Below the pieces are notes generated by a model. It was not told where the DNA came from. It did no database searches and was given only the letters and a program-made list of their open reading frames with translations. This document shows positions 6,490 through 8,859 of a stretch of DNA of 8,859 nucleotides, piece after piece. This stretch comes from Spirochaetes bacterium RBG_16_67_19 (GTDB lineage Bacteria; Spirochaetota; Spirochaetia; SZUA-6; DRHE01). Both the position numbers and the translations under genes were made by a program. Where the stretch lies: the NCBI GenBank assembly GCA_001829505.1, contig MIBK01000140.1, positions 705-9,563 on the forward strand. The letters run 5' to 3'. Position 1 is the first letter of the stretch. Each line of letters starts with the position of its first letter.

Positions 6490-6956
6490 GGGTGCCCTCC
6501 GCCGGCCAGCATGGAAAGGGCGTGCTCCATCACCGGCGCCAGAGTTTCGGCGCCCAGGCGCGCGGCCTTCGCCGAGCCGGGAAAGTTCACGACGATGGTG
6601 CGGCCCTTCAGCCCGGCGGTGCCCCGGGAGAGCATGGCCATGGGGGTTTCGCGCGCGGAGGCCTCCCGCAGGGCCTCGGCGATGCCGGGCAGGAGGCGCT
6701 GGCACCAGGCGGCGGTGGCCTCCGGGGTCACGTCCCGGGGACCGATGCCCGTGCCGCCGGTGGTCAGGATGAAATCCGCGTCCTCGTGCCGGCCGAAGGC
6801 CGCCCGGATGGCCGGCTCCTCGTCGGCGACGATCTCGCGCCGCAGCACGGCCGCGGGGAAGCGTTCCCGCAGCACCGCCTCGATCTCCGGACCGGAGCGG
6901 TCCTCGTAGATCCCGCGCGAGGCGCGGTCAGAGATCGTAAGAACAGTCACTGTCAA
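6486..6956 (-). CDS. mogA: MogA/MoaB-family molybdopterin adenylyltransferase
   Basis: This enzyme adenylylates molybdopterin (MPT + ATP giving MPT-AMP), preparing it for metal insertion by MoeA. Marks in the 156 aa are ISDRASRGIYEDRSGP at 8-23, the family signature TTGGTGIGPRDVTPEA at 65-80, and SRGTAGLKGRTIVVNFPGS at 110-128. D45 and D75 line up with the two catalytic aspartates of E. coli MogA (D49, D82). The GPRDVTPEA form favours a MogA-like activity over E. coli MoaB, which has a different sequence there, but the family naming is blurred. The start is taken as TTG 6956 because GGAGG lies exactly 6 nt upstream; the next in-frame candidate, GTG 6950, would be 12 nt away. It overlaps the end of the MOSC gene by 29 nt and is the last gene of the operon. 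Its stop shares CCTAGG with the convergent ASCH gene. Confidence 0.93.
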   Translation of the reverse strand: MTVTVLTISDRASRGIYEDRSGPEIEAVLRERFPAAVLRREIVADEEPAIRAAFGRHEDADFILTTGGTGIGPRDVTPEATAAWCQRLLPGIAEALREASARETPMAMLSRGTAGLKGRTIVVNFPGSAKAARLGAETLAPVMEHALSMLAGGGHP

Positions 6957-7374
6957 CGCCCACCTCCCCGCCCTTCAGCACCCGGGCGAAAATGCCGCGC
7001 CGGGGCATGACGCAGTCCCCCACGGCGTGGTAGATGGCGCAGTGGGCGTGGCATTCCTTGCCGATCTGGGTGACCTCCAGCTCCGCCTCCCCCAGGTACA
7101 GGCGGGTCCCCACCGGCAGGGCGCTCAAGTCCACGCCCTGCGTGGTCAGGTTTTCGGCGAAATCTCCGAAGCCGATCCGGATCCCCTTCCCGCGCATGGT
7201 ATCCACGTCCTCCCCGGCCAGCAGGGACACCTGGCGGTGCCAGTCCCGGGCGTGGGCATCCCCCACGATGCCGTGCTTCTCCCGCAGCGTGACCCGGCCG
7301 GAAGGCACCGGCTTCTTCTGCTCGCCGGTGCGCGCGGAGACGTTGATCGACAGGATGCGGAAGCCGCGCTTCAT
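6928..7374 (-). CDS. Stand-alone MOSC-domain protein in the Moco operon
   Basis: This 148-aa protein consists of a single MOSC domain (PF03473), the C-terminal module of molybdenum cofactor sulfurases and mARC-type proteins, thought to bind the pterin cofactor or sulfur. Marks are an N-terminal SINVSARTGEQKKPV segment, KHGIVGDAHA at 33-42, FAENLTTQGVDLSALPVGTR at 72-91, and the cysteine-containing stretch GKECHAHCAIY (C108, C112), followed by C121 before MPRRGIFARVLKGG. There is no cysteine desulfurase domain, so if it carries sulfur another enzyme must supply it. Its ATG overlaps the moaC stop as ATGA, and it has only a weak ribosome-binding site, consistent with translational coupling. Its 3' end overlaps mogA. 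The context points to a late step such as cofactor modification, storage or handover to enzymes; the biochemical role of such small MOSC proteins is largely undefined. Confidence 0.9.
   Translation of the reverse strand: MKRGFRILSINVSARTGEQKKPVPSGRVTLREKHGIVGDAHARDWHRQVSLLAGEDVDTMRGKGIRIGFGDFAENLTTQGVDLSALPVGTRLYLGEAELEVTQIGKECHAHCAIYHAVGDCVMPRRGIFARVLKGGEVGVDSDCSYDL
6963..6967 (-). promoter_or_regulatory. Ribosome-binding site that decides the mogA start
   Basis: On the minus strand, GGAGG occupies 6967-6963 with 6 nt before TTG at 6956. This is the strongest Shine-Dalgarno match in the operon and lies inside the MOSC coding sequence. It supports the unusual TTG start over the GTG two codons later. 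Confidence 0.7.
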
Positions 7375-7817
7375 GCCATCTTGCTCTTGGCGAGCAGGCG
7401 GACTTCCTCGATGACCATGCCCTTGTCCACCGCCTTGCACATGTCGTAGACCGTGAGCGCCGCCACGGCGGCGGCGGTGAGGGCCTCCATCTCGATGCCG
7501 GTGCGCGCCGTGCAGGCCGCTTCGCTGCGGATCTCCACCCCGCCATCCGTGACCGTGCAGCGCACCTCCACCTGGTCGATGGGGATGTTGTGGCACAGGG
7601 GGATCAGCTCGGAAGTGCGCTTGGCCGCCGCGATGCCCGCGATCTGGGCCACGGCCAGCACGTCCCCCTTGCGCATCTGGTTGTCCCGGATCAGGCGCAC
7701 GGTCTCCGGGGCCAGACGCACCCGGGCGAAGGCCGAGGCCCGCCGCGGCACTTCGGCCTTGCCGGAGACGTCCACCTGCCGGGCCCGGCCCTCCTCATCC
7801 ACGTGGCTGAGCGGCAT
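7371..7817 (-). CDS. moaC: Cyclic pyranopterin monophosphate synthase MoaC
   Basis: MoaC converts 3',8-cyclo-7,8-dihydro-GTP, made by MoaA, into cyclic pyranopterin monophosphate, the first stable intermediate of molybdopterin synthesis. The 148-aa protein is close to the E. coli length (161). It has MPLSHVDEEGRARQVDVSGK at 1-20, KGDVLAVAQIAGIAAAKRTS at 50-69, ELIPLCHNIPI at 70-80, TGIEMEALTAAAVAALTVYD at 106-125, and MCKAVDKGMVI at 126-136. K50 and K132 correspond to the catalytic lysines of E. coli MoaC (K51, K131). ATG 7817 is supported by GGAGGG 8 nt upstream, which lies within the last codons of moaA. The gap to moaA is 5 nt, and the stop overlaps the MOSC start as ATGA. Nothing is missing. 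Confidence 0.97.
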   Translation of the reverse strand: MPLSHVDEEGRARQVDVSGKAEVPRRASAFARVRLAPETVRLIRDNQMRKGDVLAVAQIAGIAAAKRTSELIPLCHNIPIDQVEVRCTVTDGGVEIRSEAACTARTGIEMEALTAAAVAALTVYDMCKAVDKGMVIEEVRLLAKSKMA

Positions 7818-7822
7818 GCGGG

Positions 7823-8620
7823 CTACCCTCCGATCTGGGACATGAGCCGGTTCGTGCAGGCGCAGCCGTTGGCCGGCTTGGCTCCGATGGTGCGCCGCAG
7901 GCTGCCCTCGATATCCTCGGGATCCAGGGTGATTTCCTGGTCGGAGTGCAGGCAGGGCTTGAGCTGGCCGTCGGCCAGCAGGCGGATCTTGTTGCAGGTC
8001 GAGCATTTGGGCGGCCGGTCGAACAGGTACTGCTCGCTTTTGACGGAGGCGATGTCGAAGTGGTTGATGAGCTGAAGCTCCAGGCCGCGCTCCCGGCAGA
8101 AGCCGCGCATCCGCTCGATCTCCTGCGGTGCGGTGTCCTCCAGCACCACCATGTTGAGCTTAACGGGGAAGCCCTCCCGGCGGGCGGCGGCGATGCCCTC
8201 CAGCACGTCCTGGATCCGGCCCCCGCGGGTCAGGTAACGGTAGCGCTCCTCCTCCAGGGTGTCCAGCGAGATGTTGATGCTGTCCAGCCCGGCCCGGCGC
8301 AGCCCGGCGACGTAGCGGGCCAGCAGGGTGCCGTTGGTGGTCATGGCCAGGTGGCGCACCCCGGGCACCGCGCGGATCTGGCCGGCCAGCTCCACGATCC
8401 CGCGCTTGACCAGGGGCTCCCCTCCGGTAAGGCGGATCTTGGTCAGCCCCAGGCCCACCGCGGCGCGCACCACCTCCACGATCTGCTCGTGGCTCAGGAA
8501 GTCCTCGTGCCTCCGCGGGGTCACGCCTTCCTCGGGCATGCAGTAGCGGCAGCGCAGGTTGCACTTATCAGTGACGGAGATGCGCAGGTAATCGATGCGG
8601 CGGTTAAAGGAGTCGTACAT
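7823..8620 (-). CDS. moaA: GTP 3',8-cyclase MoaA, compact form
   Basis: MoaA is a radical SAM enzyme with two [4Fe-4S] clusters that rearranges GTP into 3',8-cyclo-7,8-dihydro-GTP, the first step of molybdenum cofactor synthesis. The N-terminal cluster motif is CNLRCRYC (C20, C24, C27), with SAM-binding TGGEPL at 65-70. R13 matches the conserved R17 of S. aureus MoaA. The C-terminal cluster motif is CX2CX13C (C206, C209, C223), and the characteristic Gly-Gly tail is present (264-265). At 265 aa it is much shorter than E. coli (329) or S. aureus (340) MoaA. The missing length falls between the last barrel strands (about 180-200) and the second cluster. CNKIR has K211 where S. aureus has R266. 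The frame is intact, with no sign of frameshift. A purine-rich ribosome-binding site (GAGGGGAG, 8636-8629) lies 8 nt upstream, within moeA. The start overlaps the moeA end by 17 nt. Confidence 0.93.
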   Translation of the reverse strand: MYDSFNRRIDYLRISVTDKCNLRCRYCMPEEGVTPRRHEDFLSHEQIVEVVRAAVGLGLTKIRLTGGEPLVKRGIVELAGQIRAVPGVRHLAMTTNGTLLARYVAGLRRAGLDSINISLDTLEEERYRYLTRGGRIQDVLEGIAAARREGFPVKLNMVVLEDTAPQEIERMRGFCRERGLELQLINHFDIASVKSEQYLFDRPPKCSTCNKIRLLADGQLKPCLHSDQEITLDPEDIEGSLRRTIGAKPANGCACTNRLMSQIGG

Positions 8621-8858
8621 CGGTCCAACTCCCCTCTTCCAGGCGATTCACCCCCTGCTCGAGCCGCAGCAGGGCGTCCGCGCCGCTCAGGGCGTCCAGG
8701 TGGGCGGAGCCGTGGAACTCCAGGGCCCGCACCTCGCCGCGCTCCAGGCGCACGGGGCGCAGCTCCACCCGCTCCGCGTCGCGCCTCCGGAAGCCCTCCG
8801 CCAGGCGGGCTCGTACGGTGCGCGGCGCGTAGCGCAGGCCCTGCAGGCCGTAGAGCAG
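8604..8858 (-). CDS. moeA: Molybdopterin molybdotransferase MoeA, C-terminal fragment (cut by window edge)
   Basis: MoeA inserts molybdate into adenylylated molybdopterin, releasing AMP. Only the last 84 codons lie in the window; the rest is beyond the right edge. They read LLYGLQGLRYAPRTVRARLA, then a strand-rich stretch ending HGSAHLDALSGADALLRL at about residues 48-65, and the tail EQGVNRLEEGSWTDVRLL before TAA (8606-8604). This matches the MoeA C-terminal domain IV pattern, in which a polar GSxxxxxLxxAxxLxxL stretch is followed by a Gly-Val turn, a Glu-Gly pair and a hydrophobic end. The usual Ser-Gly of the GSG-type stretch appears as SAH here. The frame overlaps the start of moaA by 17 nt, and its position at the head of a Moco gene run supports the call. 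A MoeA-like fusion with further domains upstream cannot be excluded. Confidence 0.82.
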   Translation of the reverse strand: MLYGLQGLRYAPRTVRARLAEGFRRRDAERVELRPVRLERGEVRALEFHGSAHLDALSGADALLRLEQGVNRLEEGSWTDVRLL

Positions 8859-8859
8859 C

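Noticed and set aside
6928..7596. A longer version of the MOSC protein extending back into moaC
   Set aside because: The added N-terminal part is a shadow of moaC. The ATG at 7374 overlapping the moaC stop as ATGA is the natural start.
7371..8006. A longer version of moaC starting upstream inside moaA
   Set aside because: The extension up to 8006 is out-of-frame moaA sequence with no MoaC similarity. The MoaC fold begins at ATG 7817, which has GGAGGG 8 nt upstream.
7823..8620. moaA as a frameshifted or internally deleted pseudogene
   Set aside because: The reading frame is continuous, both cluster motifs and the Gly-Gly tail are intact, and the flanking operon is undisturbed, so a functional short form is more likely.

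Overview
The window is a high-GC (roughly two thirds G+C or more by eye) stretch of bacterial chromosome, almost fully coding. It holds ten genes that I can support, two of them cut by the window edges. There are no mobile elements, RNA genes or CRISPR arrays. The lipobox protein, the three-domain Ada and the molybdenum cofactor genes fit a high-GC, probably Gram-negative bacterium. The short MoaA form and the gene mix would be compatible with a deltaproteobacterial-type lineage, but that placement is a weak inference.

Layout, left to right: (1) the N-terminal 386 codons of an MFS exporter on the minus strand, running off the left edge. (2) A 96-bp divergent intergenic region with two back-to-back promoter candidates. 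(3) A plus-strand pair, a PlsC-type acyltransferase and a membrane-anchored family 2 glycosyltransferase, 12 nt apart. This pairing recalls enzymes that glycosylate and then acylate a lipid, such as CruC/CruD and CrtQ/CrtO. (4) A lipoprotein carboxylesterase of the type-B family with a complete catalytic triad and apparently its own promoter. (5) A two-gene unit of a full-length Ada methyltransferase/regulator and, 4 nt later, an ASCH-domain protein. (6) A converging minus-strand molybdenum cofactor operon, transcribed from the right edge leftward: moeA (C-terminus only), moaA, moaC, a stand-alone MOSC-domain protein, and a MogA/MoaB-family gene.

The cofactor operon is very tight. moeA and moaA overlap by 17 nt, moaA and moaC are 5 nt apart, moaC and the MOSC gene overlap as ATGA, and the MOSC and mogA genes overlap by 29 nt. 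MoaA and MoaC make cyclic pyranopterin monophosphate from GTP, MogA adenylylates molybdopterin, and MoeA inserts molybdate. The MOSC protein may act on the finished cofactor. The MPT synthase genes moaD and moaE are not in the window. The ASCH gene and mogA converge tail to tail and share a CCTAGG palindrome that encodes both stop codons, so there is no room for a terminator between them.

The items most worth a second look are the compact 265-aa MoaA, which lacks an internal segment of about 60 residues and has a Lys where an active-site Arg is expected; the acyltransferase-glycosyltransferase-esterase neighbourhood; the Ada-ASCH coupling; and a recurring pattern of promoter-like sequences placed so close to start codons that leaderless or near-leaderless transcripts are likely. 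I did not find a clearly new multi-gene system here.
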